From CAZPUI01 sp964415525 (GTDB lineage Bacteria > Acidobacteriota > Holophagae > Holophagales > Holophagaceae), in assembly GCA_964415525.1 (NCBI GenBank), contig CAYQAS010000035.1:1-38538 (forward strand): DNA of 38,538 bases, given 5' to 3'. A program made the position numbers and the translations under genes. The stretch's first letter is position 1. Each line of letters opens with the position of its first letter. Of the stretch, positions 7,562-16,026 are shown in pieces. The notes below the pieces were generated by a model that saw only the letters and a list, made by a program, of their open reading frames with translations, searched no databases and had not been told where the DNA came from.

Positions 7562-9103
7562 ATGCCTTTCCGCATCGGCAACCGACTGATCGTGGGCGCC
7601 AGCCTCACCACAGCGCTCGTGATCGGGTTCATGGCCTCGATGGTCCAACGTGCACACACTCAGCAGTTCATCTTCGAGCGCACCCGCAGCGCCAACCAGC
7701 TCAGCGAGGTCATCCAGCAGAGCACCCGGGTGGACATGCTTGAGAACCAGCGCGAACGGCTTCACGGACAGATCCGCACCCTGGGTGCCCTTCGGGAGGA
7801 GGGCATTCGCAAGGTGCGGCTCTTCAATAAGGAGGGGCGGATCATGTTCTCCTCCGACCAGGGGGAGATCGGCACGAGCCTGGATAAGCGAGGGGAGGCC
7901 TGCTACGCCTGCCATGCGGAGGGACGCCCCCTGGAGAAGCTGGGCATCCAGCAGCGAGCTCGGATGTTCCGGGCGGCAGATGGTACGCCGATGCTGGGCA
8001 TCATCGCACCCATCCCGAACGAACCCTCCTGCTACACCGCGGCCTGCCACGCCCACAGCCCCCAGCAGAGCGTCCTAGGTGTCCTGGATATCAACCTCAC
8101 CATGACCGAGGCGGAGGCGGAGCTCGCCCGCAGCCGCCGAATGCTCTTCGCCCTGAGCGGACTCGCCATCGTCGCCACCGCCGCCATGCTCGCCTGGCTC
8201 ACCCGCAAGCTCGTGGTGAAGCCGGTGAACCGCCTGGTGGAGGGCACCCGCCGCGTGGCGGAAGGCGACCTGGGCGTCGTTATCGAAGCCCGTGGAGACC
8301 ACGAGCTCGGCCACCTGGCCCGCGCCTTCAATAACATGAGCCGCAACCTGCTCGATAACCAGATCCAGCTGGCCCATGCGGATAAGCTGGCCTCTGTGGG
8401 GCGGCTCGCCGCCGGCGTGGCTCACGAGATCAACAATCCGCTGACCGGTGTGCTTTCCTACGCCTCATTGCTCCAGAAACGCCTGGTGAACGATCGGGAA
8501 GCCCAGGAAGATCTGGAAGTCGTGGTGAGGGAGACCAAGCGCTGCCGCGAGATCGTCCGTCAGCTGCTGGACTTCGCTCGGCCGACCCCCCCCAAGCGCC
8601 AGCAGGTGCAGCTGAATGAGATCGTGCGCCACGCCGTCGCCGTGCTGCACAACCAGCTGGAGATGCGTTCTATGGCCCTGCAACTGGAGCTGGCGGACAA
8701 TCTGCCCACCCTGGACCTCGATCCAGGCCAGATTGAGCAGGTGCTCGTGAACCTGATCCTGAATGCCATGGACGCCTGCGACGAGGACGGAAGCACGATC
8801 CGGGTCGCCACCACACAGGCGGAACCAGGTTGGATCGAGGTGGAAGTCACCGATACCGGAATTGGCATTGCCGCCGCGGACATCCAGCGGCTCTTCGAGC
8901 CATTCTTTACGACCAAAGGTACCAAAGGGACAGGCCTCGGACTTGCGGTCACCTGGGGCATCGTCCACAGCCACGGCGGCACCATCGCCGTGGAAAGTGA
9001 ACCGGATCACGGGGCAACCTTCCGTTTGCGCCTGCCCTTGGCCATCCCCCCCGCCGAACCGATGATTGCCTTGCCCTCGCACCCTCTTGAGGAGAAGCCA
9101 TGA
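7562..9103 (+). CDS. Sensor histidine kinase with c-haem motifs in its periplasmic domain
   Basis: A 513-residue membrane kinase. Transmembrane helix 1 is about 8-27 and helix 2 about 194-215, which encloses a periplasmic domain of about 165 residues. That domain contains CYACH (114-118) and CYTAACH (157-163), a CXXCH and a CX4CH haem-c attachment motif. It is followed by HAMP (about 216-268), the H-box AAGVAHEINNPL with phosphoacceptor H288, and an HATPase domain with N, G1 (DTGIGI) and G2 (GTGLGL) boxes. Periplasmic c-haem sensors of this general kind are known in Geobacter. A redox or ligand-sensing role is inferred. The ATG at 7562 lies one base after the NrfD stop codon, and the gene overlaps the receiver gene by ATGA. 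Confidence 0.9.
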   Translation: MPFRIGNRLIVGASLTTALVIGFMASMVQRAHTQQFIFERTRSANQLSEVIQQSTRVDMLENQRERLHGQIRTLGALREEGIRKVRLFNKEGRIMFSSDQGEIGTSLDKRGEACYACHAEGRPLEKLGIQQRARMFRAADGTPMLGIIAPIPNEPSCYTAACHAHSPQQSVLGVLDINLTMTEAEAELARSRRMLFALSGLAIVATAAMLAWLTRKLVVKPVNRLVEGTRRVAEGDLGVVIEARGDHELGHLARAFNNMSRNLLDNQIQLAHADKLASVGRLAAGVAHEINNPLTGVLSYASLLQKRLVNDREAQEDLEVVVRETKRCREIVRQLLDFARPTPPKRQQVQLNEIVRHAVAVLHNQLEMRSMALQLELADNLPTLDLDPGQIEQVLVNLILNAMDACDEDGSTIRVATTQAEPGWIEVEVTDTGIGIAAADIQRLFEPFFTTKGTKGTGLGLAVTWGIVHSHGGTIAVESEPDHGATFRLRLPLAIPPAEPMIALPSHPLEEKP

Positions 9104-10197
9104 GCGCCCTGTTTGTCGTGTTGATGTTTGTTGCCTTTGTGGCCATCGATTTCCTGGTGCGGGAAGCCCTGCGGCGCCACCGGGAAAAGGCCGCGCGCAT
9201 CGAGCGGGAACGCATCCTCACCGTGGCGATCCGCACCGACTACGCCGAAGAGGCCCGCACCCTGAAACGGGTGGAAGTGCCGGAGCCCAAGGCCCGGATC
9301 CTCGCCGTGGACGACGAGGCCGTCGTGCTGGATTCCCTGCGACGCATCCTCGTGCTCGAGGGTTTCAGCGTCGATACCGTGGAGAACGGCCCGGAAGCCC
9401 TCGGTCTGGTCCGCACCCACGACTACGACTTCGTCTTCACCGATCTCAAGATGCCGGACATGGACGGCGTGGAAGTGGTGAAGGCGGTGAAGCACCTCCG
9501 CCCCGACATCGATGTGGCGGTGATCACCGGCTTCGGCACCATCGAGACCGCCGTGGAGACCCTTCAGCATGGTGCCTGCGAATACATCCAGAAACCCTTC
9601 ACCGCCGACGAACTGGGTGCCTTCGTGGGACGTCTGCTGGTGAAGCGTCAGGCTCGCCAGGAAGCTCAGGCCAAGCCTGTCGTCCGTGTCGTTTCCCCCG
9701 CCGCAGCCGAGGAGGCTCCCGCCCACGACCACTGCATCCCCGGCGGCGCCTTCCTTGCTCAGCAGCATCTGTGGCTGCGCATCGAGGGCAACGGCCAGCT
9801 CCGACTGGGCCTGGATGACCTTGTCAGCCGGGCCTTGGGGCGCATCGAGGCCGTGAATCTGCCCATTCAAGGCACCGAACTGCACCGCGGCGACACCTTG
9901 CTGACCCTAAAGCGGGGAACCGACACCCTCATCCTGCCGTCCCCCGTGTCCGGCAAGGTGGTTCTGGTGAACGAGCCCCTCTCCCACCAGGCGGGCCTCC
10001 TGAGCGAGAGTCCCTATGACCGCGGCTGGGTCTGCCGGATCCAACCTTCGGCCCTCGCCGAGGAACTGGGGCAACTCCGTATCGGCGCACCCGCGGTGGC
10101 CTGGTACCAGGATGAAATCCTGCGGATGCGCGAGACCCTAACACCCCAGGGGCAGTGTGAATGGTCTACTTTTCAAGGTAAGTTTCTAAATTCATGA
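9100..10197 (+). CDS. Membrane-anchored response regulator receiver fused to a GcvH-like domain
   Basis: A 365-residue protein with an unusual build. A hydrophobic helix at 2-20 is followed by a basic linker (RRHREKAARIERER). A CheY-type receiver (about 66-180) has the DD pair 71-72, phosphoacceptor D115 in FTDLKMPDMDG, and the K165 of QKPF. After an Ala/Pro linker, residues about 222-340 resemble the glycine-cleavage H protein (QHLWLRIEG, LGRIEAVNLP, SPVSGKVVLVNEPL, SPYDRGWVCRI). Counting back from SPVSG, the position of the lipoyl lysine is T274; the nearest lysine is K271. Lipoylation is therefore doubtful. There is no DNA-binding domain, so output is probably protein-protein at the membrane. 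It is coupled translationally to the haem kinase. Confidence 0.82.
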   Translation: MSALFVVLMFVAFVAIDFLVREALRRHREKAARIERERILTVAIRTDYAEEARTLKRVEVPEPKARILAVDDEAVVLDSLRRILVLEGFSVDTVENGPEALGLVRTHDYDFVFTDLKMPDMDGVEVVKAVKHLRPDIDVAVITGFGTIETAVETLQHGACEYIQKPFTADELGAFVGRLLVKRQARQEAQAKPVVRVVSPAAAEEAPAHDHCIPGGAFLAQQHLWLRIEGNGQLRLGLDDLVSRALGRIEAVNLPIQGTELHRGDTLLTLKRGTDTLILPSPVSGKVVLVNEPLSHQAGLLSESPYDRGWVCRIQPSALAEELGQLRIGAPAVAWYQDEILRMRETLTPQGQCEWSTFQGKFLNS

Positions 10198-10274
10198 ACT
10201 TTTTAAATAGCCATGGATCCGATTGCAATTTCCTCCCATCGGCCCATGATGGGACATCCTTTTAAGGAGTTCGC

Positions 10275-10526
10275 ATGAACAAGACCCTCCTCCTCCTCGT
10301 CGCCGCGGCTTTCTGCTGCACCGCCAGCGCCAAGGCCCCCTGGGTGAAGAAGGCCCAGAAGCTGGGCTTCGCGCAGGTCCAGGACTGCAAGTTCTGCCAC
10401 ACCTCTGACAAGCCCAGCGCCAAGGATCTCAACGATGCCGGCAAGTGGCTGATGGACCAGAAGAAGGCCAAGAAGGCCGAGGACATCGATCTGGCTTGGC
10501 TGAAGGAGTACAAGGCCAAGAAGTAG
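10275..10526 (+). CDS. Small monohaem c-type cytochrome
   Basis: An 83-residue protein with a Sec signal peptide (about 1-19, ending TASA) and one CKFCH haem-binding site (C38, C41, H42), followed by a lysine-rich helical tail. It is predicted to be a small soluble periplasmic electron carrier. No clear distal methionine ligand is visible. AAGGAG lies five bases before the ATG. It follows the NrfD-kinase-receiver operon by 77 bases and ends at a strong terminator, so it may be the last gene of that unit or have its own promoter. The 11-mer ATGGGACATCC just upstream is shared with the operon's own control region. Confidence 0.8.
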   Translation: MNKTLLLLVAAAFCCTASAKAPWVKKAQKLGFAQVQDCKFCHTSDKPSAKDLNDAGKWLMDQKKAKKAEDIDLAWLKEYKAKK

Positions 10527-10540
10527 TCCACTCCATCCGA

Positions 10541-10578
10541 ATGCAAGAAGCGGCGCTCTCTGGCGCCGCTTCTTGCAT
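10541..10578 (+). terminator. Strong bidirectional terminator hairpin
   Basis: A 16-bp perfect stem (10541-10556 with 10563-10578) with a six-base loop lies between the converging cytochrome and bamD-like genes. There is no long T tract, but the stem is very stable. Confidence 0.75.
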
Positions 10579-10596
10579 CTGTGGCAGGAATGAGTC

Positions 10597-11547
10597 CTAG
10601 CCGTCCAGTTCCTGCTTGACGTTGGACTGACCCATCTCGATCAGGCGATCTTTGGCCCGACCCGTCCAGGCGCTGTTGGGATAGCTCTCCACCAGACGCT
10701 GGTAATAGGTCCTCGCTTCCTGTCGGAACTTGGCAGATTCCACATCCTTGAACTCATTCTGGGCATTAAGGAGAGCCCGCCTCTGTTTCTTGTCGAGCTC
10801 CGACGCCTCATCCAAGCCAAGCTTCTCGAGCCAAGCCTTAGAGAATTCCTGGTACTGCGCCATGGACGGCAACTTGCTACGCAGCGCCTCACCCAGGTAG
10901 TAGTAGGCCCGTTCTCGGTCCACGTATTCCGGGTACTGTTCGAGCAGGTCCTTGAGACGCCGTTCCGCAGAGGCATAGCCCATGTTGTTGACGTAGAAGA
11001 TGCCCACCATCAGTTCGCACTCCGCTAGACGGCGGTGGCACTGGGTGATCTTGGCCCGGGCATCCACGGCATACGCCGAACCCGGCGCTTCCGCCAGGAA
11101 GCTCTGAAACGCCTCAATCGCCTTGCGTGTCTGGATCTGATCGCGCTCCGCGTTCTCGATGGACGCGTAGTGGCAAAGTCCAATACGGAACAGCGCGTAT
11201 TCACGAAGCTCGTGCCGGGGGAAATAGTTCAGGAAGCTCTGGTATTCCACCAAGGCTTCCGGGTATGACGTTGTCCCACCGAAGAAGAAGCTGTCCGCCA
11301 TGAGGATCTTGGCCTTGGCGAACTCTGGGCTGGCAGGAAAGTATTCCTCCACCATGCGGAGCAACTTCCGACCGTCCTCCCACTTCCGGCGTTTCAGGTT
11401 CGCCTCACCTTCATTCAGAAGTTGGGCCGCAGTCTTGCCCACCTCCTTAGGCTGCTCGGCAGCCTTCGAGCTGGGCTTACGGCACCCGACGGCGCCCGCG
11501 GCCAGCAGAAGGACAATGGGGATGGAGAGGGAGCGGATCAGCTTCAT
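10597..11547 (-). CDS. BamD-like outer-membrane assembly lipoprotein (TPR repeats)
   Basis: Predicted 316-residue lipoprotein. The signal peptide ends in a lipobox (AGAVGC, Cys at about 22). It is followed by tetratricopeptide-type helical repeats such as LLNEGEANLKRRKWEDGRKL, ALVEYQSFLNYFPRHE, AIEAFQSFLAEAPGSAYA and LKDLLEQYPEY. The pattern of repeats with FP/YP turns is that of BamD (YfiO/ComL), which works with BamA to insert beta-barrel proteins. It is longer than E. coli BamD (about 245 residues), so other TPR lipoproteins are possible. The start was set at 11547, where AGGTAGG precedes the ATG; the upstream hydrolase stops four bases before it, so the two are likely cotranscribed. Confidence 0.75.
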   Translation of the reverse strand: MKLIRSLSIPIVLLLAAGAVGCRKPSSKAAEQPKEVGKTAAQLLNEGEANLKRRKWEDGRKLLRMVEEYFPASPEFAKAKILMADSFFFGGTTSYPEALVEYQSFLNYFPRHELREYALFRIGLCHYASIENAERDQIQTRKAIEAFQSFLAEAPGSAYAVDARAKITQCHRRLAECELMVGIFYVNNMGYASAERRLKDLLEQYPEYVDRERAYYYLGEALRSKLPSMAQYQEFSKAWLEKLGLDEASELDKKQRRALLNAQNEFKDVESAKFRQEARTYYQRLVESYPNSAWTGRAKDRLIEMGQSNVKQELDG

Positions 11548-11551
11548 GGAC

Positions 11552-12529
11552 CTACCTGTGAACACCATAGTGACATGGCGCCAGTCGGCTGGGGGTTCCT
11601 GAGCCTCCGTCAGGAAAGTGCACCGTCAGCCACGACTCGATTAGGGACTGGACCTCGGAGCGCCGCAGGTCATGCAGCAGCTCGTGCTTGAAGCCCACCA
11701 TCCGGTGCCGCTCCAGGAGATCCTTTCGGACCTCGGACCACAGCGATTCCGTGGCATCGGGATCACAAATGACATCGTCCCCCGCCTCCAGAAGGAGAAT
11801 GGGCCGATCCAACTCAGAACCAAAGGGGAGGAGTTCCTCTTCTCCCTCCAGCAACGCCTTCCCAAAAGCGGCCGTAATCCATTGGTGACAAAGGGGATCG
11901 GATGCGAATCGCGCCACCAGTCGCGGATCCGTGCAGACCCTGTCCTTGGGGCTGGGCTGATGGGTCGACCAATGCGGTGCCAGCGCCCCCAGCACGGGAA
12001 GCGCGATACGGGCGAGCAGAGAGAGGGGGCGAAGATGGATGGCGGGAGAGGAGAGCACCAGCCCCTCCAGGGTGTCCGGATGCCAGAGCAGCGTGAGGGT
12101 AGCCACCAGCCCTCCAAAGCTGTGCCCCAGTAGGATCTGGGGACAGGCCGGCACTGGAGGCAGAGGCAGGCCCTCCACGAGCTGCGGCTCGGTTCCCGTG
12201 CGCCGGACATCGTGCATTCGCTCCTGTCGCAGGAAGCCCGCCGCGTCCTCCACGAAGCCCCGGATCCCCTGGGCATCGCCGCGGATGCCACCGCTCCGCC
12301 CGAACCCTTGCTGATCGAGCGTGGAGACAGACCAGCCCAGTCCCAGCAACCAGTCGGCCGTGTGTCGGTAGCGCTCCCCATGCTCGCCATAGCCATGCAG
12401 GAGCACGATGCGGCCCTTGGGCTCGGGATGCTCCCAGCGGGAGAACGCCAATGGCACGCCGTTTCGCCCGGGAAGTGTTCCCCGGAACGTGGGCTCATGA
12501 TCCTCCAGCGGGAGCGTCGCATCGGTCAT
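11552..12529 (-). CDS. Alpha/beta hydrolase, monoacylglycerol lipase/lysophospholipase-like
   Basis: A 325-residue cytoplasmic serine hydrolase of the Hydrolase_4 family. It has the oxyanion motif VLLHGYGEHGERYR, the GFGRSGG strand, the nucleophile elbow GHSFGG, an acid-site region around LLLEAGDDVICDPD, and a late histidine in the GFKHELLHD segment. These fit the Ser-Asp-His triad of lysophospholipases and monoglyceride lipases. Substrate is not defined by sequence alone. It starts 71 bases from the divergent prfB gene and is followed immediately by the bamD-like gene. Confidence 0.85.
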   Translation of the reverse strand: MTDATLPLEDHEPTFRGTLPGRNGVPLAFSRWEHPEPKGRIVLLHGYGEHGERYRHTADWLLGLGWSVSTLDQQGFGRSGGIRGDAQGIRGFVEDAAGFLRQERMHDVRRTGTEPQLVEGLPLPPVPACPQILLGHSFGGLVATLTLLWHPDTLEGLVLSSPAIHLRPLSLLARIALPVLGALAPHWSTHQPSPKDRVCTDPRLVARFASDPLCHQWITAAFGKALLEGEEELLPFGSELDRPILLLEAGDDVICDPDATESLWSEVRKDLLERHRMVGFKHELLHDLRRSEVQSLIESWLTVHFPDGGSGTPSRLAPCHYGVHR

Positions 12530-12600
12530 GGTTCGAGTCTATCTTCCCGGATGCGCTAGAGTGTTACTTCCCCCCGCACGGGGCCGCACCGGGATGGTCT

Positions 12601-13710
12601 ATGGATTTCGAAACGCTCATGCGGGCCAAATACGAACTGGAACCCCGGGTCCACCAGCTGGTGGCGCACCTGGACCCGGAACGGAAGGCCCTGGAACTCG
12701 AACAGATCGAAGAGAAGGCCGCTGCGCCGGGCTTCTGGGACGACCCCGAGAAGGCCAAGCCCGTGCTCAAGCAGCGGGGACTCCTGACGGATGACATCGA
12801 CACCGCCAAGCGCCTGACCGGTGGCCTCGAGGACCTTGAAACGGCCCTGGAACTGAGCCGCGAGGACAGCGACATGCTCGCCGAGGCGGTAGGCGTCGAG
12901 ACCACCCTGCGCGGCGTTGTGGAGGCCTCCGAACTCCGGATGATGCTCAGCGGCGAGCTGGATCAGAACAACGCCATCGTGGCCATCGCCCCCGGGGCCG
13001 GCGGCACCGAGAGCTGCGACTGGGCCGCGATGCTCCTACGCATGTACCTGCGCTACTGCGAGAGCAAGGGCTGGAAGACGGAGATGCTCGACTACCAGGA
13101 CGGCGATGAAGCGGGCGTCAAGGGCGCCACCTTCATGGTCTCCGCCCCCTACGCCTACGGCTATCTCCGGGCCGAAGCGGGTGTCCACCGATTGGTGCGC
13201 ATCAGTCCCTTCGATTCCGCGAAGCGCCGTCACACGAGCTTCGCCGCGGTCTATGTCAGTCCCGAGCTGGACGACACCATCGACATCGAGATCCCCGAAA
13301 AGGAGCTGCGGATCGACGTCTTCCGGGCCTCCGGCGCCGGTGGCCAGCACGTGAACCGCACCGAGTCCGCCGTGCGCTTCACCCACCTGCCCACGGGCAT
13401 CGTGGTGAGCTGCCAGAACGAGCGCAGCCAGATCCAGAACCGGGTCACCGCCATGAAAGTGTTGAAGGGGCGCCTCTTCGAACTGGAGCAGCGGAAGATC
13501 CAGGAGAAGATCGCCGCCGCCAGCGGTGACAAGGAAGCCGTGGCCTGGGGCAGCCAGATCCGCTCCTACGTCCTTCAGCCCTACCAGATGGTGAAGGACC
13601 ACCGAACCCTTCACGGGACCAGCCCGACCCAGAAGGGGCTCGACGGGGATCTCGACGGCTTCATTCGCACGCATCTGCTGGCGAAGAGCCTGAAGGTGGT
13701 TGAAGAGTAG
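12601..13710 (+). CDS. prfB: Peptide chain release factor 2
   Basis: Recognises UGA and UAA stop codons and triggers peptide release. The 369-residue protein has the RF2 stop-codon tripeptide S202-P203-F204 and the catalytic GGQ at 247-249, within SGAGGQHVNRTESAVR. The usual RF2 N-terminal helical region is present. The gene is read in a single frame: at the position where many bacterial prfB genes carry a CTTTGAC programmed frameshift, the codons here are CAC CTG GAC CCG. Autoregulation by frameshifting is thus absent. The ATG at 12601 gives the standard RF2 N-terminus; the open frame extends further upstream only as an antisense shadow. Confidence 0.96.
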   Translation: MDFETLMRAKYELEPRVHQLVAHLDPERKALELEQIEEKAAAPGFWDDPEKAKPVLKQRGLLTDDIDTAKRLTGGLEDLETALELSREDSDMLAEAVGVETTLRGVVEASELRMMLSGELDQNNAIVAIAPGAGGTESCDWAAMLLRMYLRYCESKGWKTEMLDYQDGDEAGVKGATFMVSAPYAYGYLRAEAGVHRLVRISPFDSAKRRHTSFAAVYVSPELDDTIDIEIPEKELRIDVFRASGAGGQHVNRTESAVRFTHLPTGIVVSCQNERSQIQNRVTAMKVLKGRLFELEQRKIQEKIAAASGDKEAVAWGSQIRSYVLQPYQMVKDHRTLHGTSPTQKGLDGDLDGFIRTHLLAKSLKVVEE

Positions 13711-13734
13711 GTTTCAGGGTATAGGATCCAGGGT

Positions 13735-13760
13735 GGCGCCCCATGCGGGGCGCCTTCCAT
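13735..13760 (+). terminator. Terminator after prfB
   Basis: GGCGCCCC (13735-13742) pairs with GGGGCGCC (13747-13754) around a four-base loop, followed by a T-rich run. It lies between converging prfB and the kinase gene, so it may act for both. Confidence 0.7.
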
Positions 13761-13784
13761 TTCCCCCTGCACCCCGAACGCTGC

Positions 13785-15971
13785 CTACCGTTTCTTCAAC
13801 GGTGTCAACTTGACCAGCCCGCCCTGGGCGTTGGCGCGGAACAGATCGTCCTCAATGGCGCTGCCGCCGCGGATGATGGGATCCGAGGCGTCCTTGGTCA
13901 GCAGGATGCCGCCCCGGGCATTCCGGTGAACGACGCACTCCTCGAGGGTCGCCTGAGCGTCTTCGAACAGCAGCAGCCCTGTGTCCCGCCCATCCCGCAG
14001 CACACACCGCACGAGCAGCAGACTGCCGCCGGGCTCCACCTGAGCCCCGCTCTGGGCGTTGCCACTGATCTCACAGGCCTCCAGCACACCCCGGGCACCG
14101 GTGGTGCAGGCGATGCCCAGGCTCAGTCCCTCGGAGATCTTGCAGGCCTTGAGCTGGGCGGTGGTGCCCTGGTGGAGATAGAGGCCCGAGGCCCCGTTCT
14201 GGCTAATCTCCCCGCCTTCCAGATTGGCCAGGGTGCCTTCCAGGAAGGAACACCCAAAACCACCATTCCGGACCACCCTCACCATGCGGAACTGGAGCAC
14301 AGCGCCTACGGCGTGTATGCCCGAAGCGGCGTGCCCCGAGATTTCCACATCTTCCAGATTCACCTGGGCCTTGGGCAAGGCGAGAATGCCCGCGAAACGG
14401 CTGCCCAGGATTCGGCACTGGCGGGCGATGATCCGGGCGTCTCCCTCAGCCTCCAGCCCCCCTGCCTCGCGGTCGATCACATCCACCCGCTCCAGCGTGA
14501 CCTGGGCGGACCCCTGGGCCCATACTCCGACGCCCAGCCCCGCATGGATCTGGGTGTCCGTCAGCATGGCCGAGGCTCCCGTGCTCACGAGCAGCCCCGC
14601 CCGCTGCCAGCCCGACCAAGTGCACCCAAGGGCGCTGAACTGCGCGCCATCCTCGATGGCGACACCGATCTCGCCCGAGCCTTCGATGATGCAGTGCTCC
14701 AACCGTAAACTGCTCCCCGCGCCCTTCACCTGCGCTCCGAGCCCCCGGCCATCCAGGATTCGACTGTCCGTGAGCGTCGCCTGCCCGGTATGTAATTCCA
14801 GCAGGGGCTCTTCGTGTGTTCCTTCCCGCTGCAGTGTCAGCCCCGCCAGCGTCACACCTGGGCACCGAATCTGGATCCCGACCCCCGCCGAAAACGCCAG
14901 AACCACCCCTTCTCCATCCCCGCGGATGGATACCGGCTTGTCGATGATCAGCCCTTCCCGATAGGTTCCGGGAAGCACCACGATCTGGTTGCCCGGCTCT
15001 GCCTGCCGAAGGGCCACCCGAAGGCTGAGGCAGTGAGCCTTTCCGCCCCGCCCCACCACCAGGATTCGATCCGAGGGCACACGCGGCGCCGCAACTGCCG
15101 GAGCATGTCCTTCGATGACGAGAGCGTGCTTCGGCGGCGCGAAGGTTCGCTCGGCCCGGGCGACCGCCCGAAGTGCCGTGGCCAGTTCCTCGGCGCAGCC
15201 GAAGCGATCAGCGGGGTCCTTGGCGAGGGCCTTCTTCACCAGGGCCAGGACCGAAGGATCGAGCCCCTCCACTTCCTCAGGACGAATCGGAGCCGCTGGC
15301 TGGCGCAGGATGGCGTTCAGAACGCCCGTCGTGGTGTCCCCAGTGAATGGCTTCCGTCCTCCGGTCAGGGTCTCGTAGAGGATCACCCCCACGGCGAAGA
15401 GATCCGACTGAGGCCCTGCCTTGCCCGTATCGAGGTATTCCGGCGCCATGTAGTTCACGGTGCCCATCCACACCCCGCCCTGGGTGAGGTTGGAACGGTC
15501 CACCAGTGCCACACCAAAGTCCATCAGCTTCGCCTGAAGCTTCCGGCCCCGACTGCTCACCAACACGTTCGCGGGCTTGATGTCCCGGTGAATGACCCCG
15601 TGGTCATGAGAGAAGGCCAAGGCATCGCAAACCTGCGCCAGGATTTCCAGAAGCTCCGCCTTGGGCAGACTCTGTTTGGCGATGAGCAGCTCCAGGTTCT
15701 CGCCCTCGACGTATTCGAGTACGAGGTAGTGCACGCCGTCCGCCTCGCCGAACTCGAACACTGTCACGATGTTCGGGTGGTTAAGGGTGCTCGTGACCCG
15801 CGCCTCCCGCTCGAACCGGGCCCGGGCCTCTGCCCCGAAGGCGGAACCCGCCAGAATGGTCTTGATGGCCACTTCGCGCCCGAGCACCGTGTCCTGGGCG
15901 AGATAGACCTCCCCCATGGCGCCCTTACCCAGGGTTCGCAGGATCTGGAACTTGCCGAGTCGGTCTTGCAT
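13785..15971 (-). CDS. Ser/Thr protein kinase fused to a right-handed beta-helix domain
   Basis: A 728-residue cytoplasmic protein. Residues 1 to about 270 form a Hanks-type kinase with the glycine loop GKGAMGEV, K37 in VAIK, HRD 128-130 with IKPANV, DFG 151-153 and APE 176-178, so it should be active. From about residue 315 there is a long right-handed parallel beta-helix of the pectate-lyase/NosD-like kind. Its turns recur roughly every 22-24 residues, e.g. LEHCIIEGSGEIGVAIEDG and LEACEISGNAQSGAQVEPG. No transmembrane helix is visible. The start at 15971 is the only usual start codon that begins just before the kinase fold; the frame continues upstream into htpX. It is the last gene of the htpX/partner-switching strand block. 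Confidence 0.87.
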   Translation of the reverse strand: MQDRLGKFQILRTLGKGAMGEVYLAQDTVLGREVAIKTILAGSAFGAEARARFEREARVTSTLNHPNIVTVFEFGEADGVHYLVLEYVEGENLELLIAKQSLPKAELLEILAQVCDALAFSHDHGVIHRDIKPANVLVSSRGRKLQAKLMDFGVALVDRSNLTQGGVWMGTVNYMAPEYLDTGKAGPQSDLFAVGVILYETLTGGRKPFTGDTTTGVLNAILRQPAAPIRPEEVEGLDPSVLALVKKALAKDPADRFGCAEELATALRAVARAERTFAPPKHALVIEGHAPAVAAPRVPSDRILVVGRGGKAHCLSLRVALRQAEPGNQIVVLPGTYREGLIIDKPVSIRGDGEGVVLAFSAGVGIQIRCPGVTLAGLTLQREGTHEEPLLELHTGQATLTDSRILDGRGLGAQVKGAGSSLRLEHCIIEGSGEIGVAIEDGAQFSALGCTWSGWQRAGLLVSTGASAMLTDTQIHAGLGVGVWAQGSAQVTLERVDVIDREAGGLEAEGDARIIARQCRILGSRFAGILALPKAQVNLEDVEISGHAASGIHAVGAVLQFRMVRVVRNGGFGCSFLEGTLANLEGGEISQNGASGLYLHQGTTAQLKACKISEGLSLGIACTTGARGVLEACEISGNAQSGAQVEPGGSLLLVRCVLRDGRDTGLLLFEDAQATLEECVVHRNARGGILLTKDASDPIIRGGSAIEDDLFRANAQGGLVKLTPLKKR

Positions 15972-16026
15972 GGGGAAACCATCGGCCCCGAACGTCCTCG
16001 ACTCCAGTTCGAGCGAGCTGATTAAC

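Noticed and set aside
10235..10253. CCCATC-N7-GATGGG inverted repeat before the monohaem cytochrome gene
   Set aside because: Only a 6-bp stem; too weak to call as a terminator or riboregulator by itself.
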